This document shows positions 55,944-64,000 of a DNA stretch of 64,000 nt, one piece after another. How positions within the stretch are numbered: the stretch's first letter is position 1; each line of letters opens with the position of its first letter. The DNA lies in the NCBI GenBank assembly GCA_003331305.1, contig QOQB01000004.1, forward strand, positions 1-64,000, written 5' to 3'. Both the position numbers and the translations under genes were made by a program. The notes below the pieces were generated by a model. That model was given only the letters and a program-made list of their open reading frames with translations. It searched no databases and was not told where the DNA came from. Source of the stretch: Flavobacteriales bacterium. GTDB taxonomy: Bacteria; Bacteroidota; Bacteroidia; Flavobacteriales; Flavobacteriaceae.

Positions 55944-58352
55944 ATGAAAAGTGTGAACCTTGCTTCGTCGAAGCTAACTTTCGAAGACTTTAAAAAAGAC
56001 ATTCTCAATGATTTCTATATTGTATCGTTGAGCAGACAAGTGAGCATTCTGGGGAGAAAAGAAGTGCTTTCTGGCAAGGGAAAGTTTGGCATTTTTGGTG
56101 ATGGTAAAGAACTCGCACAAATTGCCATGGCCAAAGTATTCCAAAATGGCGATTTTAGATCTGGGTATTACCGTGACCAAACCTTTATGATGGCTATTGG
56201 TGCTTTAAAACCCGAACATATTTTTGCAAGTGTTTATGGTCATGCTGACCCTGTTGCTGAACCCATGTCCTCAGGAAGGCAAATGGTTGGGCACTTTACT
56301 ACCGATTCTCTAGACAGCAACGGAAACTTACTTCCATTAGTTGAAACGAAAAACTCTTTTTCCGATGTGTCGTGTACAGCAGCTCAAATGCCACGATTAC
56401 TCGGTTTAGCGCATGCTTCAAAACTCTTTAGGAACGTGAATTCGATGAAAGACAAAAACCTTTCTAATGATGGAAATGAGGTTGCTTGGGGAACTATTGG
56501 CAACGCAAGTACTAGCGAGGGAATGTTTTTTGAAACACTAAATGCCGCTGGTGTTTTGCAAGTACCGATGGTCGTTAGCGTTTGGGACGATGGATATGGC
56601 ATTTCTGTTGACAATTCACACCAAACTGTTAAGGAAAGTATTTCAAAAGCTATGGCGGGTATGCAACGTGATGACAACGTCAAAGGCATTGAAATCATCG
56701 AGGTTGTGGGTTGGAACTATGCCGCTTTGATAGATGCTTACACACGCGCTAGTGATTTGGCACGAACAGAACACGTTCCTGTTTTGGTGCATGTAACCGA
56801 GGTTACACAACCCCTTGGACATTCCACTTCTGGATCTCACGAAAGGTATAAATCAAATGAGCGTTTAGAATGGGAAAAAGAATATGATTGCAATGCTACA
56901 TTTCGAAAATGGATTATTGCACAAAATATAGCTTCGGAGAACGAGCTAGTAGCAATTGAAGAAAAAGCTGCAAAAATGGCTAAAGAGGCCAAGACAACTT
57001 CTTGGGATAGGTATTTAGCTCCCATACATGCTGAGCGAAAAGAAGCGCAGGCTTTGGTGCAACAACTAACCAAAGAAGTTCCAGACGTAAACGCACTGTT
57101 ATCCTTAGCGTCATCTCTTACTAAGAAAACAATTGTTTATAGAAAGTCTATATATACCGCTGTTCGAGAAGCTCTGTTGTTGACTAACGCCAAGCACGTG
57201 CAAGCAAGGACTGCATTAAACAATTGGTGGAAAGCCAAGCAAAAAGAGACTCAAAAAGTATATAGTGATTCGCTCTATAATGAATTTGAGAACTCATCTC
57301 TAAACGTAAGTACAATACCAGCCAAATACGCAGACGACAATGCTTTAGTGGATGGACGTGTGGTACTTCGAAACAATTTTAATGCCCTGCTTAAAAAGCA
57401 CCCAAAAATGCTTGTTTTTGGAGAAGATAGTGGAAAAATTGGAGATGTAAATCAAGGACTGGAAGGACTTCAAGATATTTATGGTGAGGAACGCGTATCG
57501 GATCGAGGTATACGTGAGGCTACCATTTTAGGTGAAGGCATCGGAATGGCGTTTAGAGGCTTACGCCCTATTGCCGAAATTCAATATTTAGATTACGTGC
57601 TCTATGCATTACAACTCATGTCTGATGATTTAGCAACATTGCATTACCGTACTAGAGGAAAACAGGCTGCCCCGCTTATAGTCAGAACACGAGGACATCG
57701 TTTAGAGGGAATTTGGCACTCAGGTTCTCCTATGGGCGGATTGGTGAGTTTATTGCGAGGCATGTACATTTTAGTCCCACGTAATCTTACTCAAGCAAGC
57801 GGCATGTACAATACCTTATTACAAGGGCAAGACCCAGCACTTGTTGTTGAGCCTCTTAACGGCTATCGTCTTAAAGAAAAGCAACCTGAAAACTTAGGCG
57901 AGTTTACCATTCCCGTTGGAGTAGCTGAGCAGCTACGTACAGGTACAGATATCACCCTTGTGTCTTACGGTTCTACGTTGCGCTTGGTACAAATTGCGGC
58001 AGAAAAACTGGCAACAATGGGCATTAATGCTGAAATCATTGATGTACAATCGCTTATTCCACTTGACAAGACGGCCATTATTGGAGCAAGCGTCCAAAAA
58101 ACAAACCGCTTACTAATTGTTGATGAAGATATTCCTGGTGGTGGAAGTGCATACATTCTTAGTCAATTACTAGAAAAACAAAACATCTATCAGTATTTAG
58201 ATAGTCAACCCATGTTGTTGACCGCCAAGGAACACCGACCAGCCTACGGTACGGACGGAGACTATTTCTCTAAACCCTCAATTGAAGACATTGTTGAAAA
58301 AGTATATGCCATTATGCATGAGGCAAAACCAAGTCAGTTTCCTGCACTGTAG
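55944..58352 (+). CDS. 2-oxoacid dehydrogenase E1 component, fused alpha and beta subunits
   Basis: Thiamine-diphosphate decarboxylase of a branched-chain or pyruvate-type 2-oxoacid dehydrogenase complex, 802 residues. The alpha part (about 1-400) has the TPP signature GNASTSEGMFFETLNAAG...DDGYGIS and YRDQTFMMAIG. The beta part (about 455-802) has FGEDSGKIGDVNQGLEGLQ, SDRGIREATILGEGIGMA and QSLIPLD. Subunits are separate genes in most bacteria; the fusion is common in this phylum. E2 and E3 genes are not in the window. The family (2-oxoisovalerate type) fits branched-chain catabolism, but the substrate is not certain. Confidence 0.9.
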   Translation: MKSVNLASSKLTFEDFKKDILNDFYIVSLSRQVSILGRKEVLSGKGKFGIFGDGKELAQIAMAKVFQNGDFRSGYYRDQTFMMAIGALKPEHIFASVYGHADPVAEPMSSGRQMVGHFTTDSLDSNGNLLPLVETKNSFSDVSCTAAQMPRLLGLAHASKLFRNVNSMKDKNLSNDGNEVAWGTIGNASTSEGMFFETLNAAGVLQVPMVVSVWDDGYGISVDNSHQTVKESISKAMAGMQRDDNVKGIEIIEVVGWNYAALIDAYTRASDLARTEHVPVLVHVTEVTQPLGHSTSGSHERYKSNERLEWEKEYDCNATFRKWIIAQNIASENELVAIEEKAAKMAKEAKTTSWDRYLAPIHAERKEAQALVQQLTKEVPDVNALLSLASSLTKKTIVYRKSIYTAVREALLLTNAKHVQARTALNNWWKAKQKETQKVYSDSLYNEFENSSLNVSTIPAKYADDNALVDGRVVLRNNFNALLKKHPKMLVFGEDSGKIGDVNQGLEGLQDIYGEERVSDRGIREATILGEGIGMAFRGLRPIAEIQYLDYVLYALQLMSDDLATLHYRTRGKQAAPLIVRTRGHRLEGIWHSGSPMGGLVSLLRGMYILVPRNLTQASGMYNTLLQGQDPALVVEPLNGYRLKEKQPENLGEFTIPVGVAEQLRTGTDITLVSYGSTLRLVQIAAEKLATMGINAEIIDVQSLIPLDKTAIIGASVQKTNRLLIVDEDIPGGGSAYILSQLLEKQNIYQYLDSQPMLLTAKEHRPAYGTDGDYFSKPSIEDIVEKVYAIMHEAKPSQFPAL

Positions 58353-58355
58353 CAG

Positions 58356-58453
58356 AGGCAGTAGTAATTAGGCAGTAGTGATTAGGCATAAGGCAATAGT
58401 ATACAGGCAATAGGCAGTAGTGATTAGGCAGTAGAGATTAGAGATAAATAGTC
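58356..58453. repeat. Heptamer-phased imperfect tandem repeat
   Basis: About fourteen 7-base units in one phase, mostly AGGCAGT, AGGCAAT or AGGCATA alternating with AGTGATT-like units (AGGCAGT AGTAATT AGGCAGT AGTGATT AGGCATA AGGCAAT ...). Unit starts at 58356, 58370, 58384, 58391, 58405, 58412, 58426 and 58440 are all multiples of 7 apart. It fills the E1-holA convergent gap. A two-copy version occurs at 29052. Confidence 0.8.
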
Positions 58454-58466
58454 TTTGTGAGAACTA

Positions 58467-59468
58467 CTAAGCCACTTTACTAAGCAATTGCTGTAAGGCC
58501 TCCCCTTCCGAAATAGGAACAGCATCAACGCCTTTAGCTGCTAAATCCGCCTTTTTAATAACACCCAAAATAGGAACGATTGTCTTAAGCGGATAACGCC
58601 GTGCAGCCTGCTCGATTTCTTTGACAAAAAACGGATGAATACCCAATGCTTTTGCTGCCGTATCCGGGTTTTTTGAGGGTAAGCCGTGGTATGTCAATAA
58701 TTGCATATAAAACGCATACAAGCTATTGATGGTTCCCAATAGCGGATGTTGTTTTGGATGGCGTCCAAAGTAATGCACAATTTTATACGCCTGTGCCACA
58801 TTCCCCGCGCCTAAGGCTTTGCGCAACTCAAAGTTATTGTACTCTTTGCTAATACCTACATGTTGTTCAATATGATCGGATGAGATCGTGTCGCCCTCAT
58901 TAACAATAAGACAAAGTTTGTCTAATTGATTATTTAGCGTTCCTAAGTCCGCACCAACGCTTTCTGCCAGTACGGCCGCTGCTTTGTAGTCGATAGTACG
59001 ATTCGTAGCACGCACGCGCTGCTCTATCCACGAAGGCAATTTGTTGTCGTAAAGCTTTTTTGTTTCAACGATAGTACCGTTTTTCTGAATGGCTTTTGAG
59101 AGCTTTTTACGTTTGTCTAACTTTTTGTTTTTGTAGCATAGCACCAAAATTGTTGTGGGTTGCGGTTGCTCGGCATAAGCTGTTAGTTGCTCCATAGTAC
59201 GGCTGAGTTCATGCGCTTCACGGACTACCACCAATTGGTGGTCTGCCATCATAGGAAACCGCTTACATACCGAAACAATTTCTTCTATGGACGTATCTTT
59301 TCCATACAGTATGGTTTGATTAAAATCGCGTTGGTCTTCGGGCAACACGGTTTGGATTAGCAATTTGCTGATTTCGTCAATAAAAAAGGGCTCATTCCCC
59401 ATTAAAAAATAAATGGATGAGAAATTTCGCTGTGAAATAGCACTCTTTACCGATGCGTATGCGTCCAA
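58467..59468 (-). CDS. holA: DNA polymerase III subunit delta
   Basis: Clamp-loader subunit that opens the sliding clamp. The protein is 333 residues from TTG 59468 (MDAYASVKSAISQRNFSSIYFLMGNEPFFID), the usual family N-terminus; the track ORF to 59573 adds 35 unrelated residues and overlaps the divergent HsdR_N gene. Visible parts are the AAA-like N-terminal domain, KLYDNKLPSWIEQRV (about 130), SVGADLGTLNNQLDKL (about 170) and a C-terminal collar. GTG at 59486 is an alternative start. Confidence 0.88.
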   Translation of the reverse strand: MDAYASVKSAISQRNFSSIYFLMGNEPFFIDEISKLLIQTVLPEDQRDFNQTILYGKDTSIEEIVSVCKRFPMMADHQLVVVREAHELSRTMEQLTAYAEQPQPTTILVLCYKNKKLDKRKKLSKAIQKNGTIVETKKLYDNKLPSWIEQRVRATNRTIDYKAAAVLAESVGADLGTLNNQLDKLCLIVNEGDTISSDHIEQHVGISKEYNNFELRKALGAGNVAQAYKIVHYFGRHPKQHPLLGTINSLYAFYMQLLTYHGLPSKNPDTAAKALGIHPFFVKEIEQAARRYPLKTIVPILGVIKKADLAAKGVDAVPISEGEALQQLLSKVA

Positions 59469-59496
59469 TGAAAAATAATTTAGCACTTTTGTGGTT

Positions 59497-59946
59497 ATGC
59501 AACAGTTGGCATTTCCATCTTTTCGCTTTAAAACCAAAAGTAACGAAAACAAACGCACTATTTTTGATCCCATTCGAAAAAAGTTTGTGGTTCTTACACC
59601 CGAAGAATGGGTGCGTCAACATGTGGTGCACGACTTACTGCAAAAGGGCATTAGCAAAACACGCCTTAGTGTGGAAAAACAATTTGATGTGATGGGACAA
59701 CAAAAACGTTTTGATGTAGTCGTGGCGGGAAAAAATGCAACAATAGATTTATTGGTGGAATGCAAAGCACCCTCCATACAAATTACACAAGACACTTTTG
59801 ATCAGATTGCACGCTATCAATTGGCCTTAAATGCCTCTTTTTTGATGCTTACTAATGGAGTACAACATATATATTGTCAGATAGACAACGTGAATGAGAC
59901 CTATCAGTTTTTAGAAGAATTTCCGCTAAACCAACTGCATCTATGA
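59497..59946 (+). CDS. Orphan HsdR N-terminal (PD-D/ExK nuclease-like) domain protein
   Basis: Stand-alone protein of 149 residues resembling the N-terminal nuclease domain of type I restriction HsdR. The core QKRFDVVVAGKNATIDLLVECKAPS (about 77-100) provides the Asp and ExK of the PD-(D/E)xK fold, so catalysis is possible. No methylase, specificity or helicase part is nearby. Its place next to holA appears conserved in flavobacteria (recollection), suggesting a repair or replication role rather than restriction. ATG 59497 chosen over GTG 59491. Overlaps the glycosyltransferase by 4 bases. Confidence 0.82.
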   Translation: MQQLAFPSFRFKTKSNENKRTIFDPIRKKFVVLTPEEWVRQHVVHDLLQKGISKTRLSVEKQFDVMGQQKRFDVVVAGKNATIDLLVECKAPSIQITQDTFDQIARYQLALNASFLMLTNGVQHIYCQIDNVNETYQFLEEFPLNQLHL

Positions 59947-60893
59947 GTCTTGCCGTTGCCATACTGAATTACAACGGTGCCGATTTGTTAAAACGATTTT
60001 TACCTAGTGTACTGCAGCATTCGAATGCTGCTACCATTTATGTCATTGACAACGCCTCAACCGACCATTCAAAAGACCTTTTAGAGGCTGATTTCCCAAC
60101 GGTAAAATGGATTGGCTTAGACCAAAACTACGGCTATGCCGAGGGCTATAATATGGGGATTACCCAGATTGACGAAACCCTTATTTGCTTGTTAAACTCC
60201 GACGTTGAAGTAACAGCCAATTGGACTACTCAGATGGTCGCTCTTTTTGACGCGCAGCCCTTAGCGGCGATGGCGCAACCAAAAATTAAGGACCTAAACA
60301 ACCCAGATTATTTTGAATATGCAGGCGCAGCAGGCGGATATTTAGACCTTATGGGACTTCCCTATTGCCGTGGCAGAGTGGGCAAAACCTGTGAGCGGGA
60401 TACGGGGCAATACAACGATGCGGTACAAGTTACTTGGGCTAGCGGTGCTTGTTTGTTTGTTCGTAAAGAGGCATTTACCACACTCGGTGGTTTTGACCCT
60501 TCGTTTTTTATGCATTTTGAGGAAATTGATTTGTGCTTGCGCGCACAAGGAGCTGGTTATCAGGTTTGGGCAGTAGGCACTAGCGAAGTGCTGCATTTGG
60601 GTGGCGGTTCGTTAGCCGCAGAAAGCTCTCGGAAATTGTATTACAACATTCGCAATTCCTTATTGACCTATACCAAAAACCTAACCCTGCTCCCACTGCT
60701 ATGGCTTTATGTGGTACGTGCGGCTTTTGACACCACGCTCGTGTTGTATTTTATGATACAACTCAAGTTTGATCACATACGAGCCATTATGCGAGCTTAT
60801 GACGATTTTTCTATTTGTTTTCGTAAAGCTATCAAAGCCCGAAAACATACACTAAATCCGTTGCGTTGCTTTAGTGTTTTGGTGCGGTTTTAG
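59943..60893 (+). CDS. Glycosyltransferase family 2
   Basis: GT-A fold sugar transferase of 316 residues, rhamnosyltransferase-like. Motifs: VAILNYNGADLLKRFLPSV, YVIDNASTDHS (about 33), CLLNSDVEV (DxD-equivalent, about 82), WASGACLFVRKEAFTTLGGFD (about 165) and EIDLCLRAQGAGY (about 190). A hydrophobic C-terminal segment (LLPLLWLYVVRAAFD) suggests membrane association. It probably adds a sugar to a cell-surface glycan; no polysaccharide cluster is next to it. Confidence 0.88.
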   Translation: MSLAVAILNYNGADLLKRFLPSVLQHSNAATIYVIDNASTDHSKDLLEADFPTVKWIGLDQNYGYAEGYNMGITQIDETLICLLNSDVEVTANWTTQMVALFDAQPLAAMAQPKIKDLNNPDYFEYAGAAGGYLDLMGLPYCRGRVGKTCERDTGQYNDAVQVTWASGACLFVRKEAFTTLGGFDPSFFMHFEEIDLCLRAQGAGYQVWAVGTSEVLHLGGGSLAAESSRKLYYNIRNSLLTYTKNLTLLPLLWLYVVRAAFDTTLVLYFMIQLKFDHIRAIMRAYDDFSICFRKAIKARKHTLNPLRCFSVLVRF

Positions 60894-61090
60894 GTGGTTT
60901 GTTATTTTCATCGCTACAAGGCCACTTTATATACCCATATTTCACTAAAACAAAAGTTTGTAAATCTAGTTTTCTAAAATCCTACCTATAGTATTCAAAA
61001 CCACAGCTATTTACAATTCAAGTTACAACCAAGATTGGTCATGCTTCACAGACGCGCCCTCGCCTGCGTGTCTACCTTAAAAAAGTAAGA
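60894..61090. other. Intergenic region, convergent
   Basis: 197 bases between GT2 and the Kazal gene. One imperfect hairpin (AGACGCG / CGTGTCT, about 61050-61072) lacks a T-run. Nothing else stands out. Confidence 0.5.
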
Positions 61091-61300
61091 CTACTCGCAA
61101 GCGCCTTGTGTCCATTCCAAAACGCCTGCGGCATCGGCAGCGCAAGCATTGCCGTAAGTCGTGCCGTCACAACCACAAACAGGGTCGTATTCAAGGGTAC
61201 AAGCGGTATCGGGCTTGGGAGACGTCATACAAGTGCTTATAGCATCGTCTTCACATTGAAAGGAAAGGAGTAATAACCCGAAACAGATTAGCTTTTTCAT
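61091..61300 (-). CDS. Kazal-domain lipoprotein
   Basis: The 69-residue protein has a signal segment and lipobox LSFQC (Cys about 16), then one Kazal-type serine protease inhibitor domain: [35 protein letters not shown], with the typical PVCG-x-DG-x-TY-x-N-x-C core. Exposed on a membrane it may inhibit external proteases. It overlaps the upstream membrane hydroxylase gene by 4 bases, so the two are co-translated. Confidence 0.85.
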   Translation of the reverse strand: MKKLICFGLLLLSFQCEDDAISTCMTSPKPDTACTLEYDPVCGCDGTTYGNACAADAAGVLEWTQGACE

Positions 61301-62136
61301 TCTGTAGTTGTAGGTTGTATGGTTGGTTTTTGATAGGGTTGAAACGGTTGTTTTAGCAGTGGCACTACCCTACTGTTCTCCGTTTCGTTGGGAAATACAT
61401 CTACGCCATACACAATTTTTTCTGCAGCCAAATGCATATAAGTCCCCAATAACCGATCCCAAATGGCAAAAATATTCCCAAAATTACTATCGGTATAGGG
61501 CAACACATAATGGTGGTGTACTTTATGCATATGTGGGGTTACAAGGATAAAGCTCAATACGGTATCTACCTTTTTAGGCAATTGGATATTGGCATGGTTA
61601 AACTGGCTAAGCACCACAGAAAGCGACTGATACAGCATCACAACGCCAATGGGCGTTCCCAATATAAAAACTGCAACTAGCGTAAATGTAAAGCGCACCA
61701 CACTCTCAAAGGGATGGTGGCGGTTGGCAGTCGTGGTATCTACATGATGATCGGAATGATGCACCAAATGCACCATCCAAAGCGGTTTAAGTCGGTGTTC
61801 GGTCCAGTGCGCCAAATAAGCCCCAATAAAATCAAGAAACAACACGCCCAAAAGCACATAGAGCCAAAACGGAAGGGAAACAAGGTGCAACAAACCAAAT
61901 TGGTTGGTGTTGACCCAATCAGCTGTGGTGAGCAACAAAAACGCCAAACTAAAATTTACCAATATAGAGGTTATGGTAAAAAAGAAATTGGGCAAGGCAT
62001 GCTGCCACTTTTTATAGGGTAAACGACGCAAGGGCAACAAGCCCTCAAGTAACCAAAAAAAGGAAATGCCACCTACCAAAATAATGCTGCGGTGTAAAGA
62101 GGGTATGGTTTCAAAATATAAAATTAGACTTTCCAC
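61297..62136 (-). CDS. Sterol desaturase/fatty acid hydroxylase family membrane protein
   Basis: Di-iron membrane enzyme of 279 residues with four or more helices. The His boxes are HWTEH (about 110), [11 protein letters not shown] (about 122) and HMHKVHHH (about 200), as in the fatty acid hydroxylase superfamily. Substrate unknown; lipid or carotenoid-type molecules are typical. The start is GTG 62136, supported by a TATCTTTG promoter element 4 bases upstream, implying a leaderless transcript with a GTG start. Operon with the Kazal lipoprotein. Confidence 0.9.
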   Translation of the reverse strand: MESLILYFETIPSLHRSIILVGGISFFWLLEGLLPLRRLPYKKWQHALPNFFFTITSILVNFSLAFLLLTTADWVNTNQFGLLHLVSLPFWLYVLLGVLFLDFIGAYLAHWTEHRLKPLWMVHLVHHSDHHVDTTTANRHHPFESVVRFTFTLVAVFILGTPIGVVMLYQSLSVVLSQFNHANIQLPKKVDTVLSFILVTPHMHKVHHHYVLPYTDSNFGNIFAIWDRLLGTYMHLAAEKIVYGVDVFPNETENSRVVPLLKQPFQPYQKPTIQPTTTE

Positions 62137-62140
62137 TTCC

Positions 62141-62148
62141 CAAAGATA
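62141..62148 (-). promoter_or_regulatory. Promoter -7 element of the hydroxylase-Kazal operon
   Basis: On the minus strand TATCTTTG matches TAnnTTTG, 4 bases before the GTG start at 62136. Confidence 0.5.
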
Positions 62149-62159
62149 TTGATTTTGAG

Positions 62160-62300
62160 TTATTTACCGTTGAGCATCTGCTGAACAGTCTCGAGTGTAG
62201 TCATCAGTTTGATCTTATGAACAGAGTCTCTGTAGCGTCCCTTTTCAATACGTTGTTCTAAGGTTTCGATAAGCGCTGAAATGGTTTGATTCTCATTCAT
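62160..62300 (-). CDS. Small helical protein (46 aa), not in ORF track
   Basis: ATG 62300 to TAA 62160 encodes a soluble, charged, helix-prone protein (MNENQTISALIETLEQRIEK...TLETVQQMLNGK) with a heptad-like Leu/Ile pattern. A consensus TAAATTTG element lies 25 bases upstream on the minus strand, which supports expression. Function unknown; a small coiled-coil adaptor is possible. Confidence 0.55.
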   Translation of the reverse strand: MNENQTISALIETLEQRIEKGRYRDSVHKIKLMTTLETVQQMLNGK

Positions 62301-62325
62301 AAATAGGCTGATGTATATATTGGGG

Positions 62326-62333
62326 CAAATTTA
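62326..62333 (-). promoter_or_regulatory. Promoter -7 element of the 46-aa gene
   Basis: On the minus strand TAAATTTG matches TAnnTTTG, 25 bases before the ATG at 62300. Confidence 0.45.
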
Positions 62334-62395
62334 AAGTTTTATTGCTAAAGGAAGATATTAAAGCTAAATCGTACTTTTACCACGCAAAAAATACT

Positions 62396-63997
62396 ATGAG
62401 ACCATTTAAGTCATCTATCAATACCAAAAAAGCGAGTTACAAAGAGAACTACGCTGAGATGGAAAAATTGATTCAGGAGCTTGACGAACAATTGGCAAAA
62501 AGCCAAAATCAAGGGACTGAAGCCTCTATTGCCCGTGCGCGTAAGCGAGGTAAATTTTTGGCGCGAGAACGCATTACGCTATTGTTAGATAAAGACAGTC
62601 CTTTCTTAGAACTCATGCCGTTGGCGGGACTTACGCATCAGGGCGGATTTGGCCCTGGCGGCACAACTGTAGCGGGAATTGGCTATGTCAACAAACGCCT
62701 CTGTTTGATCAATGCTAACCTCGGTACCCGCAAAGGCGGTGCGGTAGATTATGCCACCAGTTTAAAAGTATTGCGATTGGGTGAAATTGCCCTAGAAAAC
62801 AAATTACCTACCATTAATATGGTCGAAAGCGGAGGCGCTAACCTCCCCGATCAAGACCGTGTATTTAACAATTACGGGGCGTCGTTTAGGGAAATGTCTA
62901 GACGCTCTAAACTGGGGATTCCTACCATTTCTATAGTATTTGGAAATGCCACCGCAGGTGGTGCTTACGTTCCGGGGATGTCAGATTATACCATCATGCA
63001 AAAAGATGCGGCAAAAGTATTTTTGGCGGGTCCGCCACTGGTAAAAATGGCAACCAATGAAATTGCTAACGATGAAGAACTCGGCGGAGCCTCTATGCAC
63101 AGCCGTATTTCGGGTGTAGCCGATTTTTTAGCAGACGATGAGCAAGATGCGATCAGCATTGCCAGAGATGTCGTTAAAACGCTAAAACCAGCGGAAACAC
63201 ATGCAGCACCAAGTAAGCCTGTTGTTCCACCAAGATACAGCGCAGATGAGCTTCTGGGTATTGTACCTGCAAACCTAAAACGTGCCATTGACATCAGAGA
63301 GGTTATTGTACGCATAGTAGACAATTCTGAGTTTACCGAATTTAAAACCAACTACGGCATTACCATGGTGTGCTGTTGGGCAAATATTGATGGATATCCT
63401 GTAGCGATTATTGCCAACAACGGCGTCATTTTTGCCGAGGCTGCACAAAAAGTAACGCAGTTTATCCAACTGGCAAACAAGTCCAATACACCTTTACTAT
63501 TTGTTCACAATACCACCGGCTTTATGGTAGGCAAACAGTATGAACAAAAAGGAATGATTAACAGCGGTGCGCAACTTATTCACGCGGTTTCTGGCAGTAC
63601 GGTTCCACATATTAGTTTACTGATTGGAAATTCATACGGTGCTGGGAATTACGCCATGTGCGGACGTTCGTTCCAACCCAGATTCTTGTTTTCATATCCA
63701 AATGTGCAATCTGGTGTTATGGGTGCAGAGCAAATTTCAGGAGTAATGGAAATTGTCAAACGGCAGTCGGCAGCGTCATTAAATAAAGCCGTTGATGAAA
63801 AGCAATTAAAGAAAGAAAAAGATGCCATGTTCCAAGATGCCCAACAAAAAGCAAGTGTGTGGCACGCCACATCTGAACTTTGGGACGACGGCGTTATTGA
63901 CCCACGACATACACGCAAGCACCTTAGTTTGTGTTTGGCTACGATAAACAATGCGCCTATTGATGGTAGCGATGCCTTTGGTGTATTTAGAATGTAA
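62396..63997 (+). CDS. Acyl-CoA carboxylase beta subunit (carboxyltransferase), methylcrotonyl-CoA type
   Basis: Biotin-dependent carboxyltransferase of 533 residues with N- and C-crotonase-like halves. Family marks: GKFLARERITLLLDKDSPFLEL (about 55), NATAGGAYVPGMSDY (about 185), VFLAGPPLVKMATNEI...ELGGASMH (about 210) and the second-half GNSYGAGNYAMCGR (about 410). The LAGPPLVK...GGA pattern resembles methylcrotonyl-CoA carboxylase, suggesting leucine breakdown, but geranyl or propionyl substrates cannot be excluded. ATG 62396 is preferred over TTG 62342. The biotin-carrying alpha subunit is not in the window and may follow. Confidence 0.88.
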   Translation: MRPFKSSINTKKASYKENYAEMEKLIQELDEQLAKSQNQGTEASIARARKRGKFLARERITLLLDKDSPFLELMPLAGLTHQGGFGPGGTTVAGIGYVNKRLCLINANLGTRKGGAVDYATSLKVLRLGEIALENKLPTINMVESGGANLPDQDRVFNNYGASFREMSRRSKLGIPTISIVFGNATAGGAYVPGMSDYTIMQKDAAKVFLAGPPLVKMATNEIANDEELGGASMHSRISGVADFLADDEQDAISIARDVVKTLKPAETHAAPSKPVVPPRYSADELLGIVPANLKRAIDIREVIVRIVDNSEFTEFKTNYGITMVCCWANIDGYPVAIIANNGVIFAEAAQKVTQFIQLANKSNTPLLFVHNTTGFMVGKQYEQKGMINSGAQLIHAVSGSTVPHISLLIGNSYGAGNYAMCGRSFQPRFLFSYPNVQSGVMGAEQISGVMEIVKRQSAASLNKAVDEKQLKKEKDAMFQDAQQKASVWHATSELWDDGVIDPRHTRKHLSLCLATINNAPIDGSDAFGVFRM

Positions 63998-64000
63998 TTA

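Noticed and set aside
58356-58453. CRISPR-like array
   Set aside because: Units are only 7 bases in direct phase, with no constant-length spacers and no cas genes.
59497-59946. Type I restriction-modification system
   Set aside because: Only the HsdR N-terminal domain is present; no HsdM, HsdS or helicase part is near.
61050-61072. Terminator at the imperfect hairpin near the Kazal gene
   Set aside because: No T-run follows the hairpin on either strand in the right place, and the stem contains a wobble pair.

Overview
This 64 kb window is a chromosomal core region of a member of the Bacteroidota, most likely a marine-type Flavobacteriia (inference). Supporting signs are PorX (the type IX secretion response regulator), a fused LpxC-FabZ, the lipid A gene order lpxD-lpxC/fabZ-lpxA followed by efp and sucD, a fused E1 alpha/beta 2-oxoacid dehydrogenase, AT-rich DNA without strong Shine-Dalgarno sites, and many copies of the Bacteroidota -7 promoter element TAnnTTTG just upstream of genes. 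No insertion sequence, prophage, CRISPR array, rRNA or tRNA was seen.

Layout. 1-5436: parE (5' end cut by the window) and parC, then a reverse operon of an XRE regulator, a small lipoprotein and a TerC membrane protein. 5437-5690 is a regulatory region rich in TGTAAA/TTTACA sites between the XRE gene and an M14 carboxypeptidase-like gene. 5691-12508: M14 protein, Lrp regulator, PEP carboxylase, aroB (reverse), proline dehydrogenase and a DUF4258-like protein (reverse). 12505-21948: tsaE and porX (reverse), then a forward run of HD phosphohydrolase, lpxD, lpxC/fabZ, lpxA, efp, sucD, fabG and a prohibitin-like protein. 21960-29060: a complete histidine operon hisGDCBHAF(IE), headed by a transcription attenuator with a 17-residue leader peptide holding four His codons. 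29196-34948: an M61 lipoprotein peptidase, small lipoproteins, a DUF2461 protein and a cluster of tiny membrane proteins, two of which are missing from the ORF track. 35081-39846: alanine dehydrogenase, an isopenicillin-N-synthase-like oxygenase, a SUI1/YciH protein and an unusual short acyl-CoA ligase overlapping an atypical thiolase. 39847-52479: ung, mutS2, a DCC thiol oxidoreductase, a dicarboxylate symporter, aroC, a TlpA-like thioredoxin lipoprotein, a lipid A acyltransferase, glmM, an ACP phosphodiesterase and uvrA. 52485-63997: a LOG-family protein, a degenerate M1 peptidase-like protein with a probable beta-barrel, the E1 fusion, a heptamer-phased repeat, holA, an orphan HsdR_N protein, a glycosyltransferase, a Kazal-domain lipoprotein, a fatty acid hydroxylase-like membrane protein, a 46-residue protein missing from the track, and an acyl-CoA carboxylase beta subunit.

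How the genes work together. Envelope assembly is the main theme (lipid A acylation and deacetylation, a late acyltransferase, GlmM, PorX, lipoproteins). Amino acid and aromatic biosynthesis (his, aroB, aroC), anaplerosis and the TCA cycle (ppc, sucD) and catabolism of branched or other acyl groups (E1 fusion, acyl-CoA carboxylase, proline and alanine dehydrogenases) complete it. The genome is very compact: seven of nine convergent gene pairs abut or overlap. I found no clear novel multi-gene defence or mobile system. The best leads are the his attenuator, the XRE operator array, the ligase-thiolase pair, the inactive-looking M1-like barrel protein, the unannotated small proteins and the heptamer repeat.
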